Assembly (NCBI GenBank): GCA_017627765.1
Contig: JAGAGD010000034.1
Coordinates: 1 to 36,579, forward strand
From: Prevotella sp.
Lineage (GTDB): Bacteria; Bacteroidota; Bacteroidia; Bacteroidales; Bacteroidaceae
Direction of reading: 5' to 3'
Length of the DNA stretch: 36,579 nucleotides
Shown: positions 24,341 to 33,109 of the stretch, piece after piece
How positions within the stretch are numbered: the first letter of the stretch is position 1
Layout of the letters: each line of letters opens with the position of its first letter
Notes under the pieces: model-generated
What the model was told of the DNA's origin: nothing
Seen by the model: only the letters and a program-made list of their open reading frames with translations
The model's database searches: none
Position numbers and translations under genes: made by a program

Positions 24341-24388
24341 GTGAAAGTATAACATATCGTTTGCCTGGGCATACGGAAACAAAATTTC

Positions 24389-24419
24389 ATCTCACTCTCT
24401 TGATGAGGGTGAGATTTTT
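24389..24419 (+). terminator. Intrinsic terminator after the barrel gene
   Basis: ATCTCACTCT (24389-24398) and AGGGTGAGAT (24406-24415) form a 10-bp stem with one G-U pair, followed by TTTTG. The rest of 24341-24688 holds a small CATGC-ttt-GCATG hairpin near 24434, the -7 element at 24566 and the leader hairpin at 24607. I see no gene. Confidence 0.8.
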
Positions 24420-24565
24420 GTTTTGTCGGGCACCCCCATGCTTTGCATGAGAAATTTGAAGAAAAAATATCTTTCTTAACGCTAAAAGAACGTAAAAAAA
24501 GTGCAAAGAATGATGAATTTGCATAATAAAGCGGTGAAAACGAAGTTTATTTGTAGAATTCTGAT

Positions 24566-24634
24566 TATATTTGCAACCAAAAATCATAAAAACAGGCATT
24601 GATAGTCTGCCCATGAGGCGAACAAGGCGGGCAG
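24566..24634 (+). promoter_or_regulatory. -7 element and leader hairpin before the lipoprotein/porG operon
   Basis: TATATTTG (24566-24573) fits the -7 consensus, but the -33 is weak. The leader of about 110 nt can form CTGCCC (24607-24612) with GGGCAG (24629-24634). Confidence 0.45.
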
Positions 24635-24688
24635 AGTTGATATTGATTCCGACCTCTTTGGCTGTCTCTGCAATCAAAAAAACAAAAA

Positions 24689-26125
24689 ATGAAAAAGATT
24701 TTTCTTTCAGTTGTCGTTGTGCTCTCGTCAGCAATATTGCTGTCGTCTTGCTTAGGTTCTAACGACGAAGAACTGACATACTACGACGATGCTGCGATGA
24801 CTTCTGTCACTCTCGGCACACTGAACCGCTATCTGCACACAAAGACTTTCGACGGTCAGGACTCTATTGCAAAGTCTACCGTAAAGGGAGAAACATACAA
24901 GTTCACTATTGACCAGATTAAGCATGAGGCTTACAACACCGACTCACTGCCCTACGGCACCGACGTTACTAAGGTGGTTTGCAACATTGCTGCGAAGAAC
25001 GGAGGCTCGGTGGTAATCAAGAGCATGACGAGCGACTCTGTGAAATATCATAGTGCTACAGACAGTGTGGACTTTTCGCAGCCGCGAACATTCTTCATCT
25101 ATTCCAACAGTGGCAGAAACTATCAGGAGTATACCGTAAGAGTCAATGCTCACAAGCAGCAGGCTGACCAGTTCGAATGGAAGCGTACTGCCGTTGGAGG
25201 CGTGTTCGAAAACATGATTGACATGCGTGCCTTCCAGTTAGGCAACAAGATGTTTGTGGCTGGAACTAACGGACAGACAACGTGGATGAAATATACTGAC
25301 ATTGACGACGGGCAGTCATGGCACGGTACTACACCGAACATCAACATGCCTTTGCCTGCCGATGCCTATAGAAATATTATCGTCAAAGGCAACAAGATGA
25401 CTATGCTCATGGCTGGAGCTTTGTGGACTTCTGCTGACGGAAACGAATGGACTGAAACGGTTAAGACCGACATTAGCAGACTTATCGGAACCGACGGAAA
25501 TCTGATATTTGCCTTGTCAGCTGACAACCAACTCGTTTCTTCTGCTGACAACGGACAGACTTGGGCTATAGACAAACTCGACGACAGCGCAACTCTGCTG
25601 CCTACACAGGACATAAGCATTGCAGCGCTGCCGATGATTACCAATCCCGATGCCCACAGAGTGATACTTGTTGGCAATCGCAGCGTGTCAGACTATCCGC
25701 AAGATGCAACTGCCGTTGTGTGGAGCAGAATTGTTGAAAATGACGAGAGCGTTCAGACCAACGACTGGATGAGATACGTCTTGCCAGCCAACGCGCTCTA
25801 TCAGGCACCTCGCCAGCGCAACTTCACAGTGATGCCATACGCTGACGGACTCATTGCTCTTGGCGGACAGCCTCTCGGCGCATGCACTGTTGCTGCCTTC
25901 TCTGAACTCTATTACAGCCGCGACAACGGAATAACATGGAAGAAAGACAGCCGACTGAGTCTGCCTTCAGCCTTCGTAAATGTTGCCCTTGTCTTCTGCG
26001 CAGCCGTAGACAACAACCACTTTGTGTGGTTGTTTAGCGGCGAGACTGGCGAGATATGGCGTGCCCGCCTCAGTCAGTTGGGATGGAGCGACGAGCAGAA
26101 AATTTTCAGAACAAAGAGAAAATAA
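24689..26125 (+). CDS. DUF6242-like lipoprotein with Asp-box (BNR-like) propeller repeats
   Basis: The 478-residue protein has a lipoprotein signal with lipobox LLSSC (lipidated C21), followed by LGSNDEE. That acidic stretch just after the cysteine resembles the Bacteroidetes lipoprotein export signal for surface display. An N-terminal domain (about 30-160) is followed by repeated Asp-box-like motifs: YTDIDDGQSW (from about 202), TSADGNEW (about 247), SSADNGQTW (about 284) and YYSRDNGITW (about 408). These indicate a beta-propeller as in sialidase-like folds, but no sialidase catalytic set is visible. The next gene, porG, starts 3 bp after the stop. A lipoprotein also precedes porG in P. gingivalis (PG0188, from memory), so a role near the T9SS or outer-membrane machinery is plausible but unproven. 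Confidence 0.78.
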   Translation: MKKIFLSVVVVLSSAILLSSCLGSNDEELTYYDDAAMTSVTLGTLNRYLHTKTFDGQDSIAKSTVKGETYKFTIDQIKHEAYNTDSLPYGTDVTKVVCNIAAKNGGSVVIKSMTSDSVKYHSATDSVDFSQPRTFFIYSNSGRNYQEYTVRVNAHKQQADQFEWKRTAVGGVFENMIDMRAFQLGNKMFVAGTNGQTTWMKYTDIDDGQSWHGTTPNINMPLPADAYRNIIVKGNKMTMLMAGALWTSADGNEWTETVKTDISRLIGTDGNLIFALSADNQLVSSADNGQTWAIDKLDDSATLLPTQDISIAALPMITNPDAHRVILVGNRSVSDYPQDATAVVWSRIVENDESVQTNDWMRYVLPANALYQAPRQRNFTVMPYADGLIALGGQPLGACTVAAFSELYYSRDNGITWKKDSRLSLPSAFVNVALVFCAAVDNNHFVWLFSGETGEIWRARLSQLGWSDEQKIFRTKRK

Positions 26126-26128
26126 GCT

Positions 26129-26812
26129 ATGCGACGCATACTAATAATAATCACCATCTTCGTGACGAGCCTCTCAGCCCGTGCGCAGAGCGACCCCGAA
26201 TATCTCATGGAGATAGGTGCGGGAGCAGGAATGGTGAACTACTTAGGCGACTTCAACGGTTCGCTCACTGGCAATATGCAGCCAATGGGTGCCGTGCTGC
26301 TGCGCCGCCTGTTCAACCCCTATATGGGCTTGCGCTTCCATGCAGCCTACGGAACACTGAAAGGTTCGTCGGCTGATGTCAAGACCTACTATCCCGACTA
26401 TCAAGAAAAAGCCTACGAATTCAGCAATACGCTTATAGACGCAGGCTTAGTGTTTGAATACAACTTCTGGCCCTATGGCACAGGACGCGACTATCGCGGA
26501 GCAAAGAGGCTGACACCATACATCTTTGGCGGTCTCGGTGCTACCTATGTGAAGAACGACGACAAGGGAGTCTTCACAGCAAACGTGCCAATAGGCATAG
26601 GCGTGAAATACAAGATAGGCGACCGTCTGAATCTCGGTTTGCAGTGGGCAGCCCACTTCTCGCTGAACGATGAACTCGACGGACGCAAAGACCCTTATAC
26701 GGTTGTCAGCACAGGAGCATTCAAGAATACAGACTGCTACAGCACTCTGCTCGTCACGCTGACATATAGTTTCAAGGCAAAATGTCGTACCTGTCATAAC
26801 GATGACGATTAA
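26129..26812 (+). CDS. porG: PorG-like outer-membrane barrel (type IX secretion component)
   Basis: The 227-residue protein has a signal peptide (MRRILIIITIFVTSLSARAQ), then EYLMEIGAGAGMVNYLGDFNGS and a repeating barrel pattern with RRLFNPYMGLRFHAAYGTLKG, FEYNFWPYG, LTPYIFGGLGATYV and a terminal LLVTLTYSFK. This matches the DUF6089/PorG pattern. PorG is an outer-membrane part of the T9SS. The final CRTCHNDDD tail with a CxxC is odd. Synteny with a lipoprotein upstream and uppS-bamA-ompH downstream is the same as at P. gingivalis PG0188-PG0193 as I recall it. The gene abuts its neighbours (3 bp and 13 bp). Confidence 0.78.
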   Translation: MRRILIIITIFVTSLSARAQSDPEYLMEIGAGAGMVNYLGDFNGSLTGNMQPMGAVLLRRLFNPYMGLRFHAAYGTLKGSSADVKTYYPDYQEKAYEFSNTLIDAGLVFEYNFWPYGTGRDYRGAKRLTPYIFGGLGATYVKNDDKGVFTANVPIGIGVKYKIGDRLNLGLQWAAHFSLNDELDGRKDPYTVVSTGAFKNTDCYSTLLVTLTYSFKAKCRTCHNDDD

Positions 26813-26825
26813 CAATAAGTAGAAA

Positions 26826-27605
26826 ATGAACATTGAGATAGATAGAAACAGAATACCGCAGCACATAGCCATTATCATGGACGGCAACGGACGATGGGCT
26901 ACAGAGCGCAACATGCCTCGTAACTACGGCCATCAGGCTGGTGTTGAGACTGTCAGGAGAATTACTTCGGAGTGTACACGACTCGGAGTGAAATATCTGA
27001 CACTATATACTTTTTCTACCGAAAACTGGAATCGTCCTTCCGACGAGGTGGCTGCCCTGATGGGACTGGTGCTGTCTTCGCTCGAAGACGAGATCTTCAT
27101 GAAAAACAATGTGCGCTTCCGCGTCATCGGAGACACTAAGCGTCTGCCCGACGATGTGCAACAGAAACTGCGCGAAACGGAAGAACACACAGCCGCCAAC
27201 GATGCCATGACAATGGTTGTCGCCCTGAGCTATTCTGCACGTTGGGAGATAACTCAGGCTGTACGCGACATTGTTCAGGAAGTACACGACATGCAGGAAA
27301 TGCCAAAGAACGCGCTGAAGAATCTGCTTTCTGGCGGCATCCGTGCAGAAGACATAACAGAAGAGTTCATTAGCAAGCACATGCAGACCAACTTCATGCC
27401 CGACCCCGACCTGCTCATCAGAACTGGCGGCGAGGTGAGAGTGTCTAACTACTTGCTATGGCAGATTGCCTACAGCGAACTATATTTCTGCGATACCTAC
27501 TGGCCTGACTTCAATGAGGAAGACCTGCACAAAGCCATTGCCGACTATCAGCGCCGCCAGCGCCGTTTCGGAAAGACTGAAGCACAGGTGGAGGGAGAGC
27601 AATAG
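26826..27605 (+). CDS. uppS: Undecaprenyl diphosphate synthase (cis-prenyltransferase)
   Basis: The 259-residue enzyme extends FPP with IPP to undecaprenyl diphosphate, the lipid carrier for peptidoglycan and surface glycans. The catalytic aspartate is D19 within [13 protein letters not shown] (13-25). Other conserved blocks are [26 protein letters not shown] and [30 protein letters not shown]. The usual GGExRISNF box reads GEVRVSNY, a conservative change. It lies inside the envelope operon, upstream of bamA. Confidence 0.96.
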   Translation: MNIEIDRNRIPQHIAIIMDGNGRWATERNMPRNYGHQAGVETVRRITSECTRLGVKYLTLYTFSTENWNRPSDEVAALMGLVLSSLEDEIFMKNNVRFRVIGDTKRLPDDVQQKLRETEEHTAANDAMTMVVALSYSARWEITQAVRDIVQEVHDMQEMPKNALKNLLSGGIRAEDITEEFISKHMQTNFMPDPDLLIRTGGEVRVSNYLLWQIAYSELYFCDTYWPDFNEEDLHKAIADYQRRQRRFGKTEAQVEGEQ

Positions 27606-27698
27606 AAAAAAAGATTTCTAAGTGGCAAGCCGCAAAACACAGACAAGAGAATGGCTGATGCCTACTATCAAAGCACAAAAATAGATAACATTATCGAC

Positions 27699-30326
27699 AT
27701 GTATTATATAAGAAAGACGATTATATTGCTGCTGCTGTTTACCGCTGCGGCAATAGTCAATGCTCAAGAAAAGATAATCAATCCAGACATTTCATATCTC
27801 GGTATGCCGCGCACTTGCTACATCGGCGCACTGAACGTAACTGGAGGTGAGGGATATGAGGACTATATCATTACTGGTATATCAGGACTCGAAGTAGGAC
27901 AGCGAATATCTGTTCCTGGAAGTGAGATAACCGACGCCGTAAAGCGATATTGGAAACATGGATTGTTTTCTACTATCTCCATCAAGGCCGACAGCATCGT
28001 TGGCGACAGTATCTATCTGCACATCTATCTCTCGCTGCGTCCAAGAGTGTCTGAAATCAACTATTCGGGCGTTAAGAAGACTGAACGCGAAGACCTGGAG
28101 CAGAGAATCGGACTGCTGAAGGGCAGTCAGGTTACTCCTAACCACATCGACCGTGCTAAGGTTATCGCCCGAAAGTATTTCGAAGACAAAGGATATAAGA
28201 ATGTGGAAATCAACATCCGTCAGCGCGACGACGTGGCTAATAAGAATCAGGTGATACTTGATTTCGATGTCGATAAGAAGGAAAAAATGAAAGTGCATGA
28301 GATTATCATTGCTGGCAACAATAAACTTTCCGACTCAAGGATTAAGGGAAAACTCTTTGGAAAGGGTGCTTTCAAGCAGATTCACGAGGCTAACAAAATC
28401 TCTACTTTCCTAAAGAAGAAGAAATTTACGCCTGAAAGATGGGCTGAAGACAAGAAGAATCTCATAAGCAAATATAATGAGTTGGGCTATCGCGATGCAG
28501 CAATTCTGGAAGATAGCGTGTGGAACTACGACGACAAGCATGTCAACGTGTATGTTAAGGTTGACGAAGGCGAGCGCTATTTCCTCAGAAACATCACATG
28601 GGTGGGCAACACTGTATACTCAACTGACCAACTTTCGGCTATATTCGGAATGAAGAAAGGCGACGTCTACAACCAGAAACTAATGGACAAACGACTCGTT
28701 CAAGACGATGATGCCGTAGGAAACATGTATTGGAACAACGGTTATATGTTCTATCAGTTGAACCCAACGGAAGTGAATATCGTCGGCGACTCGATTGACC
28801 TTGAAATGCGTATCACTGAGAATACTCAGGCAAAAATCAACAAGGTGCGCATCAATGGTAACGACCGTGTCTATGAAAACGTAATACGTCGAGAACTGAG
28901 AGTAAAGCCTGGCGACTTGTTCTCTAAGGATGCACTCATGCGTTCAGCACGTGAACTTGCATCTATGGGACACTTCAACCCAGAGAAATGCGAACCAGAC
29001 ATACGACCAAATCCTGAAGATGGAACTGTGGATATCAACTGGAATCTTGAGCAGAAGTCTAACGACCAGATTGAATTGTCGCTCGGATGGGGACAGACGG
29101 GTGTGATTGGTAGAGTGGGACTGAAACTCAACAACTTCTCAATGGCTAACCTGTTTGGCAAGAACAAGGAGCGAAGAGGATTCCTGCCTATCGGCGACGG
29201 CGAAGTGCTCTCAATCGGAGCGCAGACCAATGGTACTTACTATCAGTCTTATAATACATCTTATTCTACAGGATGGTTTGGCGGCAAGCGTCCTATCCAG
29301 TTCTCTGTTGGTCTGTCTTTCTCTAAGATGACCGACGTTTCAGGAAACTATTATAATCAGGCTTGGATGAACAACTATAATAATTATTATTATGGTTATG
29401 GCTCTTATGGCTATGGAGGCTATTACAACAACTATGAGAATTATTACGATCCAGACAAATTCCTGAAGATGTTTGGTGCATCAATCGGTTGGGGTAAGCG
29501 TCTGCGTTGGCCTGACGACTATTTCACTTTGTCGGTTCAGTTGGCTTATACACGATATATGCTGAAAAACTGGCAATACTTCCTCATCAAATCGGGTAAC
29601 TCAAACAACCTCAACCTTAGCATTTCGCTGAGCAGAACATCAACCGACAACCAGTTGTTCCCTCGTAGAGGTTCTGAGTTTATGGCTTCTGTCACTCTCA
29701 CTCCACCATGGTCGAAGTGGGATAACAAAGACTACAAGTCGCTGGCAACCGACCCTCGCTCTGCAACTTTCTCTGAAGAGCAGCGCGAGAAGTATCGCTG
29801 GATTGAATATCACAAGTGGAAATTCCGTGCCCGTACATTCACAGCACTGTCTAATGCGCAAAAGTGTTTCGTGCTGATGACGCGCGTTGAACTAGGTCTT
29901 CTGGGCTCTTACAACAGATATAAGAAATCTCCATTCGAGACATTCTATGTGGGTGGTGACGGTATGAGCGGCTACTCAACCAACTATGCCGACGAAACCA
30001 TCGGACTGAGAGGTTACGAAAACGGACAGTTCACTCCTTATGGAGCAACTGGTTATGCCTATCAGCGACTGTCGCTCGAATTGCGTTATCCGTTCATGCT
30101 CGGCAATACTACAGTCTATGGACTTGGATTTGTTGAGGCAGGTAATGCTTGGACAGACATAAGCAAGTACAACCCATTCGACGTTAAGCGCTCTGCTGGT
30201 CTGGGTGTGCGTATATTCCTCCCAATGGTTGGTATGATGGGTATTGACTGGGCTTATGGTTTCGACAAGGTATTTGGACAGAAAGGCGGTTCGCACTTCC
30301 ACTTCGTACTCGGTCAGGAATTCTAA
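27699..30326 (+). CDS. bamA: Outer-membrane protein assembly factor BamA (Omp85)
   Basis: The 875-residue protein inserts beta-barrels into the outer membrane. A signal peptide (MYYIRKTIILLLLFTAAAIVNAQ) supports ATG 27699; an in-frame ATG at 27651 would add 16 polar residues before it. POTRA repeats fill the N-terminal half (for example VGQRISVPGSEITDAVKRYWKHGLF, VHEIIIAGNNKLSDSRIKGKLF, FLRNITWVGNTVYSTDQLSAIF, INKVRINGNDRVYENVIRREL). The C-terminal barrel ends ...SHFHFVLGQEF with a final phenylalanine. Barrel residues about 550-583 form a Tyr/Asn/Gly-rich insert (YNNYYYGYGSYGYGGYYNNY), probably an external loop. The last strand is PMVGMMGIDWAYGFD and onward. Confidence 0.96.
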   Translation: MYYIRKTIILLLLFTAAAIVNAQEKIINPDISYLGMPRTCYIGALNVTGGEGYEDYIITGISGLEVGQRISVPGSEITDAVKRYWKHGLFSTISIKADSIVGDSIYLHIYLSLRPRVSEINYSGVKKTEREDLEQRIGLLKGSQVTPNHIDRAKVIARKYFEDKGYKNVEINIRQRDDVANKNQVILDFDVDKKEKMKVHEIIIAGNNKLSDSRIKGKLFGKGAFKQIHEANKISTFLKKKKFTPERWAEDKKNLISKYNELGYRDAAILEDSVWNYDDKHVNVYVKVDEGERYFLRNITWVGNTVYSTDQLSAIFGMKKGDVYNQKLMDKRLVQDDDAVGNMYWNNGYMFYQLNPTEVNIVGDSIDLEMRITENTQAKINKVRINGNDRVYENVIRRELRVKPGDLFSKDALMRSARELASMGHFNPEKCEPDIRPNPEDGTVDINWNLEQKSNDQIELSLGWGQTGVIGRVGLKLNNFSMANLFGKNKERRGFLPIGDGEVLSIGAQTNGTYYQSYNTSYSTGWFGGKRPIQFSVGLSFSKMTDVSGNYYNQAWMNNYNNYYYGYGSYGYGGYYNNYENYYDPDKFLKMFGASIGWGKRLRWPDDYFTLSVQLAYTRYMLKNWQYFLIKSGNSNNLNLSISLSRTSTDNQLFPRRGSEFMASVTLTPPWSKWDNKDYKSLATDPRSATFSEEQREKYRWIEYHKWKFRARTFTALSNAQKCFVLMTRVELGLLGSYNRYKKSPFETFYVGGDGMSGYSTNYADETIGLRGYENGQFTPYGATGYAYQRLSLELRYPFMLGNTTVYGLGFVEAGNAWTDISKYNPFDVKRSAGLGVRIFLPMVGMMGIDWAYGFDKVFGQKGGSHFHFVLGQEF

Positions 30327-30352
30327 TTCAATAGGTCAGGAATTCTAATTCA
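30312..30352. repeat. 22-bp-period duplication across the bamA stop codon
   Basis: GGTCAGGAATTCTAATTCA occurs at 30312-30330, spanning the GQEF codons and stop, and again at 30334-30352 just downstream, with ATA between them. The second copy is outside the reading frame's end and is untranslated. Confidence 0.9.
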
Positions 30353-30455
30353 GGCAGATGTGGCATATATATAATATAATGTATAAAGGAAAACAGTGCT
30401 GCAATAAAAAGAAAATCAGTATGAGAAAAACTAATAACGATAAAAACTAAAGACT

Positions 30456-30965
30456 ATGAAGAGATTATTGACAATTGCTTGTTTTGCTGCTTTAGCTATT
30501 GTTGCTAACGCGCAGAAGTTTGCACTCATCGACATGGAATATATCCTGAAGAATATCCCTGCCTATGAGCGTGCCAACGAACAGTTAAATCAGGTTTCAA
30601 AGAAGTGGCAGGCTGAAGTTGAGGCACTCAACACTGAAGCATCTACTATGTATAAGAACTTCCAGAACGAAGTCGTATTCCTCTCTCAAGAACAGAAGAA
30701 AGCACGTCAGGAGGCGATAATGAACAAAGAGAAAGAAGCAAGCGAACTCAAGCGCAAGTATTTCGGACCAGAAGGCGAATTGTTCAAGAAACGTCAGAGT
30801 CTGATGTCGCCTATCCAAGACGAGATATACAATGCTGTGAAAGAAATATCAGAGTTGCGCGGCTATTCACTTGTTGAAGACCGTTCTTCATCAGGCATAA
30901 TCTATGCTTCACCAAAGATAGATATCAGCAATGAAGTGCTTGAAAAGTTAGGATACTCTAACTAA
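30456..30965 (+). CDS. OmpH/Skp-like periplasmic chaperone 1
   Basis: The 169-residue protein has a signal peptide (MKRLLTIACFAALAIVANAQ) followed by KFALIDMEYILKNIPAYERANEQLN and a long charged coiled-coil region (about 40-115) with many K, E and Q. The C-terminal part returns to a short beta segment. This is the OmpH/Skp fold, a trimeric chaperone that holds unfolded outer-membrane proteins on the way to BamA. The gene is 129 bp downstream of bamA, the usual place for skp. Confidence 0.9.
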   Translation: MKRLLTIACFAALAIVANAQKFALIDMEYILKNIPAYERANEQLNQVSKKWQAEVEALNTEASTMYKNFQNEVVFLSQEQKKARQEAIMNKEKEASELKRKYFGPEGELFKKRQSLMSPIQDEIYNAVKEISELRGYSLVEDRSSSGIIYASPKIDISNEVLEKLGYSN

Positions 30966-31015
30966 TCAGTTTGTAAAAACAATAACAATAATAATAAAAA
31001 CAAAAACAAAGAACA

Positions 31016-31519
31016 ATGAAAAAAGTAATTTTAATGTTGATGTTGTTCGCTCCTCTGTCAATCTTTGCACAGAAGTTCGGACACCTTGATTCTCAGGCTC
31101 TCATCTCTTCTCTGCCAGAAGCAATCCGCGTGCAGGGCGAACTCGAAGCTCTCGGCAAGCAGTACGAATCAGAACTCACTGCTATGCAGAACGAGTTGCA
31201 GAAGAAAGCTGAAGACTATGACAAGACTAAGAGCACTATGAACGCTACTAAGCAGGCTGAAACAGAGCAGAGCTTGCAGGAGATGTACAACAAAATCCAG
31301 CAGGCAGCATCTGACAATCAGCAGGCATTCAACAAGGCTCAGCAGGAAAAGTTAGGCCCTATCCTCGACAAGGTTCGTAAGGCTATTGAGACTGTTGCCA
31401 ACAATGGCAAGTATGTTTACATCATGGAGCAGTCTGCTGGTCAGCCTATCTATGTTAACACATCTATCTCTGTTGACGTTACTTCTGAAGTAAAGGCAGA
31501 GCTTGACAAGATGAAATAA
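31016..31519 (+). CDS. OmpH/Skp-like periplasmic chaperone 2
   Basis: The 167-residue protein has a signal peptide (MKKVILMLMLFAPLSIFAQ), then KFGHLDSQALISSLPEA and a coiled-coil hairpin rich in Q, E and K (about 40-120), ending KYVYIMEQSAGQPIYVNTSISVDVT. It starts 50 bp after paralogue 1 behind a purine-rich, A-dominated leader. The tail IMEQSAGQ-PIYV-V matches those of the other two copies (VEDRSSSGIIYA and ILRSDNGSLPYV), so all three arose by duplication. Known Bacteroidetes often carry two. Confidence 0.9.
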   Translation: MKKVILMLMLFAPLSIFAQKFGHLDSQALISSLPEAIRVQGELEALGKQYESELTAMQNELQKKAEDYDKTKSTMNATKQAETEQSLQEMYNKIQQAASDNQQAFNKAQQEKLGPILDKVRKAIETVANNGKYVYIMEQSAGQPIYVNTSISVDVTSEVKAELDKMK

Positions 31520-31546
31520 TCCGAATTTTTAGTTTTCTATTAAATA

Positions 31547-31578
31547 GACTGTGGTTGCATCAATTAGCAACCGCAGTC
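31547..31578 (+). other. Intercistronic stem-loop between ompH copies 2 and 3
   Basis: GACTGTGGTTGC (31547-31558) and GCAACCGCAGTC (31567-31578) form a 12-bp stem with one G-U pair and an 8-nt loop. Only GTTTC follows, with no real T-run. It could be a partial terminator or processing or stability element that lowers expression of the third ompH gene and murI. Confidence 0.55.
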
Positions 31579-31595
31579 GTTTCATCATTACGATT

Positions 31596-32105
31596 ATGGA
31601 CAGAACGATGCGAATTTTTGGATTGTTGCTCATGGTGCTGATGCCTTTTGCAGCGTCGGCACAGGTCAGATTCGGCTACTACAATCAAGACTCTGTTCTC
31701 CATGCCATGCCCGACTATGCCGAAGCAAAGCAGGCTGTGGCTGACCTTCGCGAGAAATATGAGGCTGAGATGCAACATTCTGCCAATGAGTTCAGCAGAA
31801 AGTATGAAGACTTTCTCGATGGACAGAAAGACTTTGCCGCACCTATCCTGCGTAAGCGTCAGGCAGAACTGCAAGAGTTATATGCCAGCAATATGGCTTT
31901 CCGCGAAGAAACCATCCGCCTGTTAGACGAGATGGAGAAAGACGTTTATTCGCCTGTAATCAACCGAATGGCAGAAGCAGTGCGACAACTCGGCAAGAAA
32001 CATGGTTTCGCCTTCATCCTCAGAAGCGATAACGGTTCGCTGCCTTACGTTGACGAAGGCATGGGTGTAGACATAACCAGTGAGTTAATATCAGTTCTGA
32101 AGTAA
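31596..32105 (+). CDS. OmpH/Skp-like periplasmic chaperone 3
   Basis: From ATG 31596 the product has 169 residues with a signal peptide (MRIFGLLLMVLMPFAASAQ preceded by MDRT), then VRFGYYNQDSVLHAMPDYAEAK and the same coiled-coil plan (ADLREKYEAEMQHSANEFSRKYEDF...). The C-terminal motif is AFILRSDNGSLPYVDEGMGVDIT. ATG 31608 is an equally good start; the upstream in-frame GTG at 31551 is unlikely because it lies in the 31547-31578 stem. It is the most divergent of the three by eye. Confidence 0.82.
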   Translation: MDRTMRIFGLLLMVLMPFAASAQVRFGYYNQDSVLHAMPDYAEAKQAVADLREKYEAEMQHSANEFSRKYEDFLDGQKDFAAPILRKRQAELQELYASNMAFREETIRLLDEMEKDVYSPVINRMAEAVRQLGKKHGFAFILRSDNGSLPYVDEGMGVDITSELISVLK

Positions 32106-32165
32106 GCAAGATAGTTGCTGACTATCATAATTATTTCTTTTCATCACAAAGTCTGAACCTACAGA

Positions 32166-32999
32166 ATGAACAATAATCCAGGACCAATAGGTGTTTTCGA
32201 CTCTGGCTACGGAGGCCTTACAATACTCAAAGCCATCAGAAAGCAGTTGCCTCAGTACGACTATGTCTACTTAGGCGACAATGCCCGTGCGCCCTATGGT
32301 CCGCGTTCCTTCGATGTTGTCTATGAATTTACGCGGCAGGCAGTCTACAGTCTGTTCGAGAAAGGGTGTCATCTTGTTATTCTCGGATGCAACACTGCCT
32401 CTGCCAAAGCCCTGCGCACCATTCAGCAAAGCGACCTTCCGCGCTGGGATTCCAGCCGACGTGTGCTTGGAGTGATACGCCCCACAGCCGAAGAAATCGG
32501 TAAACTGACAACCTCGCGCCACATCGGAGTGCTGGCAACTGAAGGTACAATCCTTTCCAATAGCTACGATATTGAAATAAAGAAACTCCACCCCGATATT
32601 GTCGTAACAGGAGAACCATGTCCGCTTTGGGTTCCTCTCGTAGAATATGGCGAGGCAAACAGCGATGGCGCCGACTACTTCGTCAGGAAATATATCAGCA
32701 ACATCATGCAGCGCGACCCCAAGATTGACACCCTGCTGCTCGGCTGCACCCACTATCCTTTGCTTATAGACAAGATTCGCCAGTTTGCTCCTCCTTCTGT
32801 ATTCATCATGGAGCAAGGCACCTATGTGGCATCAAGCCTGCAAGACTATCTTCTCCGTCATCCCGAAATAGAGTCTCGCTGCACCCGCAATGCCACGCTA
32901 AGACTGTTCACAACAGAGAACCCTCAGAAGTTTCGCGACCATGCCTTCACATTCATCGGCGAAGACATCGAAGCCTCTCACATCGACATCGACGGCTAA
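32166..32999 (+). CDS. murI: Glutamate racemase
   Basis: The enzyme makes D-glutamate for peptidoglycan by two-base catalysis. The two cysteines are C75 in ILGCNTASA and C194 in LLGCTHYPLL. The substrate-binding FDSGYGGLT lies at 11-19 and YLGDNARAPYG at 35-45. The 277-residue length is normal. It is the last gene of the envelope cluster, 60 bp after the third ompH copy. A short A/T-rich hairpin follows (GCTTTT at 33021, AAAAGC at 33033) without a T-run. The next gene has its own -7 element. Confidence 0.97.
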   Translation: MNNNPGPIGVFDSGYGGLTILKAIRKQLPQYDYVYLGDNARAPYGPRSFDVVYEFTRQAVYSLFEKGCHLVILGCNTASAKALRTIQQSDLPRWDSSRRVLGVIRPTAEEIGKLTTSRHIGVLATEGTILSNSYDIEIKKLHPDIVVTGEPCPLWVPLVEYGEANSDGADYFVRKYISNIMQRDPKIDTLLLGCTHYPLLIDKIRQFAPPSVFIMEQGTYVASSLQDYLLRHPEIESRCTRNATLRLFTTENPQKFRDHAFTFIGEDIEASHIDIDG

Positions 33000-33070
33000 T
33001 CAGCCTCCCAGTTTTCCGCTGCTTTTGCAATTAAAAGCAACAATATCCCCCTTTTCTCAGTTTATTATTG

Positions 33071-33078
33071 TACCTTTG
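33071..33078 (+). promoter_or_regulatory. -7 element of the FAD/Fe-S dehydrogenase gene
   Basis: TACCTTTG fits TAnnTTTG. The start site near 33085 argues for ATG 33110 over the TTG at 33068, which lies upstream of it. The -33 is weak. Confidence 0.5.
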
Positions 33079-33109
33079 CATAAGGGATTTTAGTGAGAAA
33101 AGACAGCCA

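Noticed and set aside
24571-24762. 63-codon ORF overlapping the start of the lipoprotein gene
   Set aside because: It needs a non-ATG start within the -7 element and overlaps the lipoprotein signal sequence.
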